64,000 nt of DNA from positions 620,001 to 684,000 of the forward strand of contig NC_134681.1 in assembly GCF_024713945.1 (NCBI RefSeq). The letters run 5' to 3'. Below are positions 1 through 13,581 of the stretch, piece after piece. The notes under the pieces are model-generated. The model had not been told where the DNA came from. It ran no database searches and saw nothing but the letters and a program-made list of their open reading frames with translations. The stretch's first letter is position 1. Every line of letters starts with the position of its first letter. This DNA comes from Dermatophagoides farinae. Lineage: Eukaryota > Arthropoda > Arachnida > Sarcoptiformes > Pyroglyphidae. Position numbers and translations under genes: made by a program.

Positions 1-3000
1 ATGATAATGATTGAAGCAACAGGTTTATGCAGTAATGCGATGATAATTAAATTGTCATCATCATAATCATCATTTCGGACAGATAGGATAATCAAAAAAA
101 GAAAAAAAATTACAGAAAAATTTCATTCTTCCTTTTTCTAGTTCCACACACATTTGTTCTCAACACAATGATCCATCCATTTTTTTTCCAGAATATTTCC
201 ACTGAATCATTATATAATCATTATAATCGATTTTTGTTTTTATCTAGATTAAATTTTTATAATCAACAAAATGATGACGATGAATATGACATTTGATTTG
301 AGTGGCAAAAAAAAAACAAAGAAAGTAAAGTCAAAAAAAAAGAAAAAAAAAAACAAATGACCTCGACCATTTATCTATTTTTCCTTACAAGTGTATGTGT
401 GTGTCCTCGATGGATCATATTTGTTTTAATTTTTTTTCAAGTTCCATCAAAAAAACATCATCATCATCATTTTTGACTAACTATTTGCTCGCTCATTTTT
501 TTTTTGATCCATTTGTCCAGAAAGAAAAAAAAATACATTGATCCATTGTTCCATATTTTACCGTAAATTGAAGAAAAAAAAATGAATTTTTTTTCACATT
601 TATTTCCATTTCGATTTTTTTGGGAGGAGAGAAAATTTTCTTCCATTCATCGTTTTTGATCATGATCATGATGATTTTGACTTTGGCGCCTTTTAAATTT
701 GAATGATGATGAAATTTTCATTTATTTTCAATGATATTCTTTCCAATTTTTTTTTCGTATCTCAAGTCATCGTTAACAACAACGGCGGCGACGACGACGA
801 CGACAACGAAAAGTTTACTCATTATAAATTGTTGAAAATGGCCGCAAAATAAAACCATCATCATCATCATCAACAACAATGATAATGATGAGCAAATTTT
901 TCTCTCACATTGAAAGGACGATGGTGCGATATTGAATTTTGTCTGTTTTTTTTGCATGAAAAAAAACCAAAATCCGAAAAATTTGATCAAACAAACTATG
1001 ACTGTGAAACGAATGAACAAGATGAATTTTGAAATATTTTTTTTCAACAACAACAACAACAAAAGATTCAATCATGTAAAACATGAAATTATTTGTAAAC
1101 AGAAATGTATACATTGGTGATGGTCTTGATCGACGATATCGAAAGTCACCACACACACACACATAAATAAATATGATGACCATCATAAATCAAACAAACA
1201 AAATATACATTCACTTCAAATAATGGTGAAATGGAATTTCAAACGAAAAACGTGTTGTTGATTCCTTATATAAACGAATTTCAAACAATGAATGAATGAA
1301 TGAGTGAATGAAAATGAACGAAATTTTAAATCCAATCATAATCAAATAATAATAAAGTTATTATAACGTTTTTTTTCATATATGTGGAAGCAATTTAACA
1401 TCCACATCTTTATGTGCTATATTCGTGAAGTTTTTTTTTTTCTTCTCTTTCAATCATTATCAACAACAATATTGCACGCATTTATATGGTGATGATTATA
1501 ATTATGGCTATATGGGGTCATTCATATATCACACACACACACACACATTCATCAGGATAGACAATAATAATGAATCGTATCAATGAGAAAAAATGTTTAT
1601 AAATAAAATTAATCCAATATTACGTGTGTTTTTTGTTTGTTTGTTTGTTTCAGCGCACGTTTTATGAATGCGTGAATGATTTTTTTTTATGTGTCCACAT
1701 TATTTTTGCATTTCACTATGATCATCTGTGCATCAATTAGTAAATTATTATTACTTTCAATGAAAAATATTTTGAAGAATTTCAACAATTTGAACATTTC
1801 AAACATGACACTTTGATATGACATTTTGCACGCAATCCACCATGATGATGATTGAGAAGAGAATAAAAATCTCGATTATCAGATATTTTATAAAAATTGT
1901 TTGCTTGTTATACACATTTTCATCTTTCTATTGTGTTATTTTATATAACATATATATATATCTAGCTAATGATTATGGTTATGGTAATAATGGCTTTATG
2001 ATGTTGATGATCATGATCATCATCATCATTATAATATTATCATTACTATGATGATCTATTTCATTAAACACATTCATTCACATCTATGGTCTTAAAATAT
2101 TTTTTTTTCTCTCTCTTTTGGATATATAATTATTATTTTGATCATCATCATCATCATCATCATTTGCTTTATTGTAAAATTGTATATGATGATGATGATG
2201 ATGTAATAACGACTTTCAAGGCTTTTGCAACAGCATCAATGATTTGGAGCAGAAAATAGAAAAAAAGAGAACAAAAAATAACGTCAGCTGTGATTATAAG
2301 ATTATATCTTGACACGTTGTCAATAAATATCAAATAAAATCACCATGGGTGATCTTATAAATGAAAGAAAAAAAATTACCAACTGACGATGGTGCCAAAA
2401 TCTATTGTCACAAGGGTGTGTGTGTGTGTGTGTGTGTGTACAGATCATAATAATCTTAGAATTTCAATCTTTTTTTTCAGTAGTATAAGAATTTCTTAAT
2501 CGATGTTCTAACTGAATGTGTCGTCACTAATTTACGCATAAAGATTGATAAAAATCTTGATTTCTAATAATTCATTATTGTATTCACGTACATATATAAT
2601 GTATAATGAGAAAAACAAAGAAATAGTATGAAATGACAACAAACAAATGAAATAAATGAAAAAGGTAATGAATAAATTGAATAAAAACAAAAATGAAAAT
2701 CAATTCAATGTCATTAGATTAATTAATTGATTTTTGCTGACCGTTTTTGTTGCATTCATAATTCATACATTTTTTTTCATTTATTTTCGGAACCACAATC
2801 ATTCAAATGTGCACGTGTGTGTGCGCGCGCGTGTTTGTGCTTTGAATAAAATGTGAATAAACTGATAAAACTATTGTTCATTGAAAATAAGAAAATTTTG
2901 TCTACCATTTGAGTTCATTTTGTATATATTTTTGTTATTCACACACATATCATTAATATTATTGATCATTTTTAATATTCAATTTCAATTTGTTGTTTCA

Positions 3001-3351
3001 CTACTTTTTTTAGCACATTTTTTTTCTTGTTCATATGATTTAATATAAATCAAATGAATGAATGGACAGAAAAAATCAAATGAATCTATTGTGTTATGTA
3101 TGAAGAATAAAATTTTTTTGGAATAATTTGTCCTTGTCCAATTACAATGGGAACAACAACAAAGTTACAACAAAAAAAAACGTTAATTTAATTTTTTTTT
3201 TGGGAAGAAAAAAAATAAATACTAGGTTCATCAAATTTTCTTTTTTGTTCATTTTTATTTTTATGAATTTGCATTCATTGTTGATCATTTATCATTTTTT
3301 GTGAAAAGAAAACTTTAATAATTCTGTTTATTCTGTTTTTCTCCTATATAG
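1..3351. other. Non-coding stretch upstream of the LHFPL exons
   Basis: No exon could be supported on either strand. The stretch is AT-rich with scattered (ATC)n, (CA)n, (GT)n and poly-A/T runs, and every open frame in it translates to low-complexity protein. Because the LHFPL exon at 3352 opens with an acceptor site, at least part of this stretch is probably its upstream intron. The missing N-terminal exon(s) lie either left of the window or here unrecognised. Confidence 0.6.
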
Positions 3352-4213
3352 CCATCTCAATGTTGGTGGGTGTATTAATTTTTCCTATTGGTTGGGATAC
3401 ACCGATTGTACGTGAAGTTTGTGGCAATGATTCTGATAGCTATGCATTAGGCCAATGTGGTATTCGTTGGGCATTCATTTTGGCATTGATTGGTGTTGTC
3501 GATTCTATTGTATTGTCCATATTGGCTTTTGTACTTGGTTCACGTTATGTTAAATTATTACCAGATCATTATTTACCAAATGGTACTAAATACAAAGGTT
3601 TGAATGAATGTTAGGATTTTATGGTTATGAATCAAAAAAATTAAAATATGAATAATTATCCATTGAAATTACAGGCGAAGTGAATTCTGCATTTATGAAT
3701 CCAGAATATTTACCCAATAAAAAACTAATTGGTAGCCTACAGAATCAAATGATAAGTAAATCATTGCATGGATCACTTTCATCAAATGGTATGCCACCTG
3801 GCTATGGTCCATTGGGACCAATAAATCATTCGGCTTCTCATCATCATCATCATCATCATCATAATCATCATGCAAATCAAAATCCACATCCACATCCAAA
3901 TCCACATTCACAATCACATCATCATTTAAATGAAATGGAACGTTATTCTGAATATTCACAACGAACAAATCGATCTTCATATAAATCATCAACGGCAATA
4001 ACATCAAATCTTAATCACCATCATCATAATCATCATCATCATCATGTAACACCACAACAATCACAGCATCAATCACAACAATCATTGCATCAATCTTTAT
4101 CTGGCCAACAACAACAACATCAAACCACACCAACTGCTACATCATCCGTTTCCGGTACAACAAGTCATCACTCATCATCATCAATGGCAATCAATCCGTA
4201 TAATAATTTTTAA
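3352..4213 (+). CDS. LHFPL-family tetraspan membrane protein, 3' two exons (partial)
   Basis: Two exons are visible: 3352-3597 after an acceptor TATAG, and 3675-4213. The 77-bp intron splits a Gly codon. The first exon reads LVGVLIFPIGWDTPIVREVCG, then YALGQCGIRWAFILALIGVV and LSILAFVLGSRY. This is the third-TM, second extracellular loop and fourth-TM signature of LHFPL (lipoma HMGIC fusion partner-like; Drosophila Tmhs) proteins, including the paired loop cysteines. LHFPL members are four-pass membrane proteins related to claudins; some are auxiliary subunits of hair-cell channels or GABA-A receptors. The second exon encodes a long cytoplasmic tail of about 180 residues, much longer than in vertebrate members, rich in His, Gln and Ser with runs of eight and five His. 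The N-terminal exon(s) with the first two TM helices were not found. The family call is firm; the exact paralogue (LHFPL3/4/5-like) is not resolved. Confidence 0.85.
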
Positions 4214-4475
4214 TTCCACCGAATAAACCAAGCGAATTTACATTACATTACAAATAATTTACAATGCACAATTAATCATCAATTAATTATATTATCATAT
4301 AATTACATCATTAAACGATTTGTCAATTTTTCTTCAATTAACCTAAATATAAATAAAACAATCATACACACCCACACACACACACACACACCCATACACA
4401 TGCATACACAAACGAATTAAGCTATTATTTAATTTATCTATCTAACTATATCTTTTTAAATATAGAATTGACGTG

Positions 4476-4481
4476 AATAAA
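4476..4481 (+). terminator. Probable polyadenylation signal of the LHFPL-like gene
   Basis: AATAAA lies 263 bp after the stop codon and is followed about 13 bp later by a long A run. An earlier AATAAA-like motif occurs near 4351. Function is inferred from the motif and its position only. Confidence 0.4.
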
Positions 4482-4499
4482 AATTTTGCAAACCAAAAA

Positions 4500-7400
4500 A
4501 AAAAAAAAAAACAATCGTTGTATCAATGAATCTTGTTGTTCAAAATCATCTTATCATCAGACAATCATCATTTGTAATATTTTCGAAATGATCCAGATGA
4601 TAAAATCAAGCTAATTTGATTAGCATTTTTTTTCATAAACATTTGTTGATTGGCTAATTGTAAATTTCCTGAAAAACAACCACAAACAAATGATCAATTG
4701 CTTTTTTTTTGTTTTGAAAAAATGAAATTTCATCATAATTAATCAAATGTGATGATCAATTATCTATTGATTAATGATTGACGCTTGGACATTTAGTTCA
4801 ATGTTAATATTTTGATTGGAATGAAAATGAAACTTTTTTGTCCAACAATCATTTTACAAACAAATCAGATCATAATTTACATACATACACACTCGCACAC
4901 ACACAGGGTTAACTCAATTTATACTATTTTTTTCTGAAATGTTCCATGTTTCATGATAAACATGTGATCATGTCAATAAGTTCTTGAGCATAGATAGATC
5001 ACGAATAAACAGATAACACGTATAGATTCCTTTTGATTGTTTTTTTTTATTTTCGATATTGATTTATTTGAACAACAACAACAACAAAAAATGATAAACA
5101 CCACGTACAATTAATCGCATTTGAAAATATTGACCGAAAGATCATGGCGATTGTTCCAGAAAAAAAAACTATTTCAACAGACTGAAAAAAACGTTTTTAT
5201 TTATTTATTTTTTTATTTTTTTTGCTTGAAACAACACGAATAACGAACGTGCTGTCAAGAACAGAAAATTGAGTTGTTCCAAAAAAACAAAAAACAAAAA
5301 ACAAAATAAAAGAATGAAATCTGTTTGAAACTTCTATTCTATCATCACGTGTTTTTTTTTCTCTATTGCATTATAATTAGATTAATTTTTTTTTTACTCT
5401 TTCTCTTCAACGTTCCTATTCACATTTTGCATTTTTTTTTCATTCAATCAAATCGAATTGAATCCATTTTGACTCCATTTTCATCATCATCATCATCATC
5501 ATGATTTCCATACATACAAAATGAAACGTAACTATAATTTTTGATCCAAAAACATTGTTATCAATCATATGTGGAAAATTTTTTTTTGTCGCTGCAATCG
5601 ATCAGCAAAAAATTTTCTCATTATTTAAATTTGATCACACAAAAAAAATCGATCACATTATGGCCAAAATAAACATATTATATAATAATAAAAATAATTT
5701 AAAAACCAAAAAAAAAAACACACACACACACAATTGTGTTGATAATAATCATCACTATAGTGAAAACCAATCAATGGGGCCACCTTGACTTTTTTTTTCT
5801 TGACGTATTTTTATTATTATTATTATTATTATTGGCAATTTTCATTTCGTTTGTTTGTTTGTTTGTTTGTTTGTTTGTTGTTGATAAAATTTTTTTTTTT
5901 TTACAATAATCAAACACGAATACGTGCCAATAGGATTTTACTCCGATATATCCATCTGTTGCATTAAATCTAAATGGTGGAATATATACACAGACAAAAA
6001 ATGAAAATGAAAATGTTTTGATTTTCAATATCACATCACATATGATTGATATATATAATTTCTATGAGATACATATTTATTGCCATCTATTAGCGACATT
6101 TCTAACTGTTTTTTGCTTTCATTCGACTAATATTGTCACTAGATGGCATACATACAATTACCATTTAAAAATTATAAATTTTTTTTTTGTTTTGTTTTAA
6201 ATCAATTTGTAGTTTTTTTTCCTTCCTATTATCAAGATTATTATCTTATTATTAAAAATGAGAAAAAATAAAAAATTCAGAAAAGAAAATCAAGATGTAT
6301 CACGTCATATCATATAACGATAATCATTGCTTTTGGCCATCATGAAAATTGATTTGAACAACAACAAAAAAAAAAAAAACAAAAACAAAAAGAAAAACAA
6401 AAAAATTTTCAAAAGGTGATCGCACACACACACTTACACACGTCAGATATCGAATTGCAAATTTTTATTTTCTCTGTTCAACAATTATATGGTACCGTTT
6501 CTGTGATCTGTTTCTTGTTTCATTCATTATTTGGGCCTTTTTATCATAATTTGTCGATTGGGATTGTTTTTTTTTCTTTTTTTTTCATAAAAAAATATCT
6601 GCAAAGTGCACACATATCATGAAATTACCTTGATAATATCTGTGCCTGTTTGTGTATTGGCGTGTGTGTGTGTGTGAAAATGGATCCCACCTATCCTTGA
6701 GGAACAAAATTATTGTTGTTGTCCTCAAAAATTTTGTTTTGTTGTTGTTGTTGTTATAATTCTTCATTTCTTTTCTCTTGATTTAATTATTCATCAATTT
6801 TTTTTTTTTTTTGGTTATCAATCATCACCATCAACATCATCAACACCTTCGAATTAGAGTTATCCACAAACATTTTTCATATCATCAATCATGCATTTCT
6901 TATCTTTATCTAAAATTGAAATATTCGTTTTATTTTTATCCATTGTTGTTGTTGTTGTTGTTATGCACATCATCATAAGTGGTCATCGTCATCATCATTG
7001 TTTTTATGTTAGTGGTCAGAAAGAAAAAATTAATTAATAATAAATCAATTTATGAAAGTCAAAATAAAATGAAATTCATCTTATTCTCTCAAAATAAGGT
7101 AAAATGAATGTAAAGCAAAGTATGTGTGTGTGTGTTTATGGTCGATAAAATTAAATGCCGGACAACCGGCTCAATCACATGCACATGGCAACATCATCAA
7201 CACACACACACACAAACATACAATGAATCGATGATTCGTTTTGATTACAGATATCGGTATTGAATTGATGAATTGAAATTTTTCGTTGTTGCTGTTGTTA
7301 TTGTTGTTGTTGTTGTTATTTTTCATGTTTTTTTTACTTCAATAATTCATAAATTAATTTTTTTTGTTCTTTATTTTTATATATGAGTGAAATGAAAGTT

Positions 7401-10400
7401 AATTAATCATAATTTAATTGATAGTTGTCAATATATATAGGTAATTTATAATGTTATATGGTGAACAAATTGTGTAAAAAAAAACAATTTTGTTGTCCAT
7501 ATTTTCAATGTGTGTGTGTGTGTGTGTGTGCATTTTCCATGTAATGTCTATTCGTTTCGTTTCGTGTATGTGTGTGTCTGATAAATTTAGCTTTTTTCAG
7601 TCTTTTTGATTTTTTTTTGTTTTGATTCACCATTTCACCAACATCAGATCCATTTCAAGTCATACTATCTATCGTTGATATTGCTATTGTGTGTGTGTGT
7701 GATTGAATGTTTTCAACAACAACAACAACAACAACAACAACAGCGACAACATTTGTATGGTTGCAAAACATAAATATCCGACGAAATATTATCATTTTTC
7801 CGACACGTGAATTATTATGATTTAGATTTTTCATGTAAAAACTAGTTCATACAAGCAGACCAAACAAATATATACACAAATAAATTCTGATATTATGATG
7901 ATTGAAGAATTCTGAATATTTTTTTTTATTTGTTTTTTAAGCATGCGCAAAAATTTGTTCTTGATTTCGTAATTTTTGTTTTTGATTACATCATCCATTT
8001 CCGTAAATGTTTTCTAATCATACTGAATATAGACAATTAAATGTAAATCATCATCAATTTCATTTTCATCATCATCATCATCAGTATCATCATTAAATTA
8101 TGCTGCAAAACAATTTATTCGTCCATCTAATTTAATTCATTATCATCATCATCATCATGATCATCATTATCATTATCGAATCAACGAATTTTCTTCCTAG
8201 TGTTTTTCCTTTTTGCTTCGAAATTATATAATAAAATTTGAATGAAAAATAGAAAAAAAAACTTTTTAATTGTCCCCATAAAATTATCATCATCATCATC
8301 ATCATCGTCTTCTTATGGTTTTTATGTGCCCATTTGAATCCAAAATTAAAATCAAAATTTTCCCCTTGAAATTCTCTTCTCCACTATGATCTTTTGTTGT
8401 TGTTGTTGTTATTGTTGTTGATGTTATTTTTTTTAAAAAATCTCAAAACAAACACTGAACTTGGTCCGTGTGCGTGCGTGCGTGTGTTTTTCTACGTCGT
8501 TAATTAATCATATATATATAGTGATTGTTGAAAAAAAAAATCATTACCATCAGTAAATTGTATTCATTTTGTTGATCTTTTTTGTTCGTTATCTAAATTA
8601 GATGATGTTTGATTGTCATCAAACATTGAATGTCAGGTTAGTCAATGTTCAATGTTCAATAACAATATTCAATATATGCATCCATATTCTTTGCTGTCAT
8701 TGTTTTCCATTATTATCTGATTCAATCATCGATTACGATCATGGCTGAAAATACGGATTTTCATTATCATTTTGTAAATTTTTTTTTCTATTGAAATAAT
8801 TTTTTTCTTCACATAAATTAAATTTGTCAATATGAATCAATGTTCTCTCACTCAATGTTTTCCATGATTACTTTTGACATTTATTTGGGATTATTTTTTT
8901 TTTTTTCGTATTCAATGTTTGATGATGATGATGAATTTACCCGAAACAGAAATAATTTGATTGACAATAATCAAATTGATCGTAAAATGTAAAATGTTTA
9001 CAATGTTTCAAACATACGTTCATTAATTTTTGATCTTCTTTTTTAATTCTGACAAATAAAAGCTTGGATTAACGTTAGTTGATTTGATTATGGATAGATC
9101 TTTTTTACTTGTCACTATGTTCATAATAATTATTACAGTATACCAAACATTTTGATTGGATTCTATTCAAGTCAATATATTTATTGATGATGTTACCGAA
9201 CAAATTGAGACTGTGTGTGTGTGTGTGTCGAGACAATTTTCATCATTATTGTGGCTGAAAATTTTTGTTTTTTTTTTGTCCAGTAAAAAAATCCTCTTTC
9301 GTTAGACATATATTCATGATGATCTGAACACACACACACACACATACACATTTATATTTTTAGTCGCTGTCAGGTTATGTTATCATCATCCATTATCAAC
9401 ATTCTTGTAGATGTGCACATGAATCAATAGTTCAATGAACAATATTAATCGACTGATGAAAAATATTGTTTCAATGAAATTTTATTTCATTTTCATTCAT
9501 CATCCATAAGCGAAACATTGTAATTTGTATGTAATTTTTTTCTTTCATCAAGATAAATTCAATTTTAACTATCAAGACCAGAAATTTTAAAGAGGTACAA
9601 TCATCATCATCATAAACGAATACCATGACAACAACGATGAGTTTAGAAAATTATTATTATTATTATTATTGATTAATTAACCTACATTCATCATTTTTAA
9701 TTTTATTTATATTTTTGTTGATTTCTATTAAGAGAAATGAATGAATGAAATTTTTTTTTTTCATAGTAAAAACATCCTGAATATATATTGACATATAAGC
9801 AGCAAAAAAATAATGATGACGATAATGAAAAGCCAATGATCCTAGAATGTTGATTTTGATCACCATGATGATGATGATGATGATCACCATCTTTTTTTTC
9901 CATAACGATAATTGATCAAGTTTTTTTTTCTTCATATTTTTTTCCGTTTGTTGTGAACCGGTGAAGTGAAAAAAAAAAATAAAAAATAAAAAAATACCAG
10001 TCATTTTTTTTTCTGCAAGGAATCTGACAATCTGTTTTTTTTTTATCTTGCACCCAGTATTAAAAAGTGTTGAAAGATTTATTCCTTACACACATACACA
10101 CACACATATATACACATACACATACATACAGATGATGAGTTGTTTTTTTTCAATGTAACATTTTTTTTTTTTTGTTGTCTGCATGTGTTTTTCTCATTTG
10201 TCTTTTTCACCCATCATGTCTTTGAATTCTTTTATTTTTCACAGAATTCATTTCATATTTTTAAATGGTGTTTTCCGTACATATTTGTCTGTGTGTGTGT
10301 GTGACGTATGATTCTATTAATCAATCAAATATTCATTAACAACAACAGTGACAACAACAAGCAGACAGAGACAAACAGAAAAATTTATTTGAGGCACCAA

Positions 10401-11460
10401 ACAATCAATGATGATGATGATGATGATAATGATTCTCTGTACAATGAACAAGAATCGACATTTTTTTATTATTAATCAATAATTATGAATGATGAACGTC
10501 ATCATCATGTTGTTATCATTTTTCAAAACAAAACAAAAAAAATTAATTTTTCTTTTTCATTATCAATAGGTAAGTGATCGATTAGTTTTTAATGTTGTGA
10601 TGGCCCATAGAATCGATCGGTTTTTTTGTTCACCTGTAGTTATGGTTAGCCATAATCATCGTCATCATGTTGCATGTGTGTGTGTGTGTGTGTGTTTTTC
10701 ATTTTCATTTTTTTTTCTTGTTTGCCCGATGACGCCCATTCAATGGTGCTGACATTTGCTTTCATTGTGTTTTTTTTCCGTTGAAGAAAAACAAAAAAAA
10801 TATTCTTCATCATTCAATATACAATATTCAAGGCACGTTTTTTTTCTACTCTCGTACAAGTTTGAAACTAATTTTAGCCGGCTATGTCAATTATGATGAA
10901 TGAATGATTCGTTTATTCTTTTTCTTGGATTGTTTATATCGTTGCCATCATCATCATCATCATCATAGTGAACATTGAATATTCATTCACTGATTTTTTT
11001 TTCAACGTGCCTATTTTTAATTTATTATTCATTGAATCATCATCATCATCATAATGTCATCATATTTTTTTTCATTCATTCATTCATTCATTTGATATAA
11101 TTTATTCATTTTACTAAATTCTAGCATTATCTACACACACATATACAACTTCCGATACCGTATAATCATCATCATCATCATCATCACAAGAGTGACTGAA
11201 TAAATTTCCAATATAAATATTTATCCAGACAGAAGAAAAAGGGTGAAAAAAAAATTTCAGATTTAAATGGTGTATAATATACAAATCAAATTGATTTGGA
11301 TTTGGAAACATTTTCAACATTATGTTTACCATTCGTATCAAAGTTAAAAATTTTAATTCAATATTATTACTTTGTTTGATCATGTGAGTTTTATTTGATT
11401 CAAAAATTTTAAATAAATTTCAACTCTTTTTTTTTGTTTGAATTCAATTCACACCCACAC

Positions 11461-11495
<35 letters not shown>

Positions 11496-11497
11496 AG
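4500..11497. other. Intergenic/intronic stretch, no gene recognised
   Basis: No supported exon. It contains a (GTTT)n tract at 5849-5878, many (CAA)n/(TTG)n, (ATC)n and (GT)n blocks, and a pair of inverted CTCF-like motifs at 6081-6148. The right end must include the upstream intron of the Wnt gene, whose exon at 11498 opens with an acceptor. A signal-peptide exon for Wnt may hide here, but I could not identify one. Confidence 0.55.
5849..5878. repeat. (GTTT)n microsatellite
   Basis: About seven and a half uninterrupted GTTT units are visible. Confidence 0.9.
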
Positions 11498-13101
11498 TTC
11501 AATATCATTGAATTTACCCAATTGTTTATGTCAGAATATGATCTGTCAACGAATACCAAATTTAAATAGACAACAATTGAAAATTTGTCAAAAAAGTCCA
11601 GAAATATTGTCCGTAATTAGGAAAGGTATACAAATTGCTCTTTCAGAATGTCAACAATTATTTAGTAATCGAATACAATTACAACATTCATCATGGAATT
11701 GTTCATCGTGGATACAGAATTCATTGAATCGTTTATATGTTAATATAACCGATATCGATGTCAAAGGTATGTAAACCTGACAAAAATAATTACTTTATTT
11801 ATTTATAATGAAATTATATCAACAAAAAAAAAATAAAAATTACAAAAGGTACAAAAGAAGCATCATTTGCACATGCATTATTTGCCGCTGCTGTTGTCTA
11901 TACGCTAAGCGAAGCATGTACCCGTAGTAATTTTCCATATTGTTCATGTAGATCATCAACAAAAAAAGATTATAACCACCAAATTGATATGTTTGATATT
12001 ATGGATTATTCTTCATCATCGTTATCATCATTTTTTACAACTACAACATCATCATCATCATCATCAATTAATGAAGATAATTCAATACAATCATCGGATA
12101 ATTTAATTTTATTAAATCAAGAATGGAAATGGAATGGTTGTTCACATAATATACAATTTGGTATGGAAACAGCAAGAATTTTTCTCGATTCATCTGAACA
12201 TCAATCAATTACACCATATTCATTGATAAATTTACATAATAACAATGTAGGTCGTAAGGTAAGATTGTATCGATTGAAAAAAATTGTAAATTTCCATATT
12301 TTTATTATTATTTGTTTATTATTTAAGATAATTCGTGATGGTCTAATATTTCGTTGCCAATGTCATGGTATTAGTGGTTCATGTACATTACGTACATGTT
12401 GGCATACTATACGTGGATTTCGTCAAGCAACACAATTATTATATAATCGTTATATAAAAGCAAAAATGGTCTCATATTCGTGGCTAAATAAATCATTTAA
12501 ACAAAGATATGAAAAACAAATACGAAAAAAATCATCAACAATAAAATCGAATCAATTAAAACAGCTACAAAAAGCATTCCATAATATAACATTATTTGAA
12601 TTGAATCAACCAAATATGAATCGTTTGAATAATAATAATAATAATGATATTAAGAATAGTAAAGCAAGTAAACGTGATCTAATCTATATTAAACCATCAA
12701 TTAATCATTGTCAAATAATGAAACGATCATTATTGATGAATAATAATCGAATATTGACCAAAGAAAAACGACTTACGAATCGTCCAATAATATGTATGGC
12801 TGAAAATGTTACCACCACCACCACCACCACCACTGATGATGATGATAATGATAATGATCTCAATATAGATGGAAAAAATTATAATCATCAACAATGGCCA
12901 CCAATTGAATCGTGTGATAAAATTTGTTGTAATTTTGGTTATAGGAAAAAAACACGATTGAAAATATATAAATGTGAATGTGTATTTCAATTCTGTTGTT
13001 CAATAGTATGTAAATCATCATGTTCAACATATACCACCGAATATGAATGTAATGATCATGATAATAATACTGAAAATATTGATACATTGATATATGATTG
13101 A
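11498..13101 (+). CDS. Wnt-family secreted signalling ligand, three 3' exons
   Basis: Exons 11498-11766, 11849-12258 and 12328-13101 join in phase; the first opens after AACACAG, so an upstream exon with the signal peptide is missing. Wnt landmarks in order: CQRIPNLNRQQLKIC; an ECQ motif; WNCSSW; GTKEASFAHALFAAAVVYTL; WKWNGCSHNIQFGM; LINLHNNNVGRK; CQCHGISGSC, whose Ser is the site palmitoleoylated by Porcupine in known Wnts; DLIYIKPSINHC; and a Cys-rich end with CDKICCNFGY and a CECVFQFCC-type cluster. Wnts are lipid-modified glycoproteins that bind Frizzled receptors. Oddities are an insertion of roughly 60 residues after the first half of the C-terminal domain (basic, Asn-rich), a second low-complexity stretch with eight Thr then Asp/Asn, and a Ser-rich stretch after 11989. 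Intron 2 is 69 bp and has no in-frame stop. The paralogue (Wnt4/8/10/16-like) could not be resolved by eye. Confidence 0.92.
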
Positions 13102-13220
13102 TAATCATTTAGGATTTTTTTTTTTTTTTTTTTGATAAATCAATTCTCAATTTTTCATTGTTATTGCTATTGTTGTTGTTGTTGTTTTTGTTTATTTTAA
13201 AAATAAAAAAAAACCCTGTA

Positions 13221-13226
13221 AATAAA
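13221..13226 (+). terminator. Possible polyadenylation signal of the Wnt gene
   Basis: AATAAA lies about 120 bp after the Wnt stop, with another at 13202-13207. The call rests on motif and position only. Confidence 0.35.
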
Positions 13227-13581
13227 ACTTTTCATTCAATTTTTATACAAATTATTATTTGTTTTTATTCAATGGTTTGTAATTTGAAAAAAAAATTCAA
13301 AATTATGGCAAGAAATTCATATTCATTAAATAGATTGATTGATTGATGACAATGATTGATAAATATAAAAATCCATATTATTGAGAAAAAAAAATAATCA
13401 AAATCATCATCGATATTCCATAAGCAAAAGAAAATTTCGTGTTGAATTCACCATTCTGTTTGGTGATTGATTGATCAATTTGGAAATAGAAAAAAAAAAT
13501 CCGAAAAATGATTTTTGATGTCACAAAAAAAGAGCATAATTATTGATGTAATGAGATTATATATGACCAATAATCGGTATT

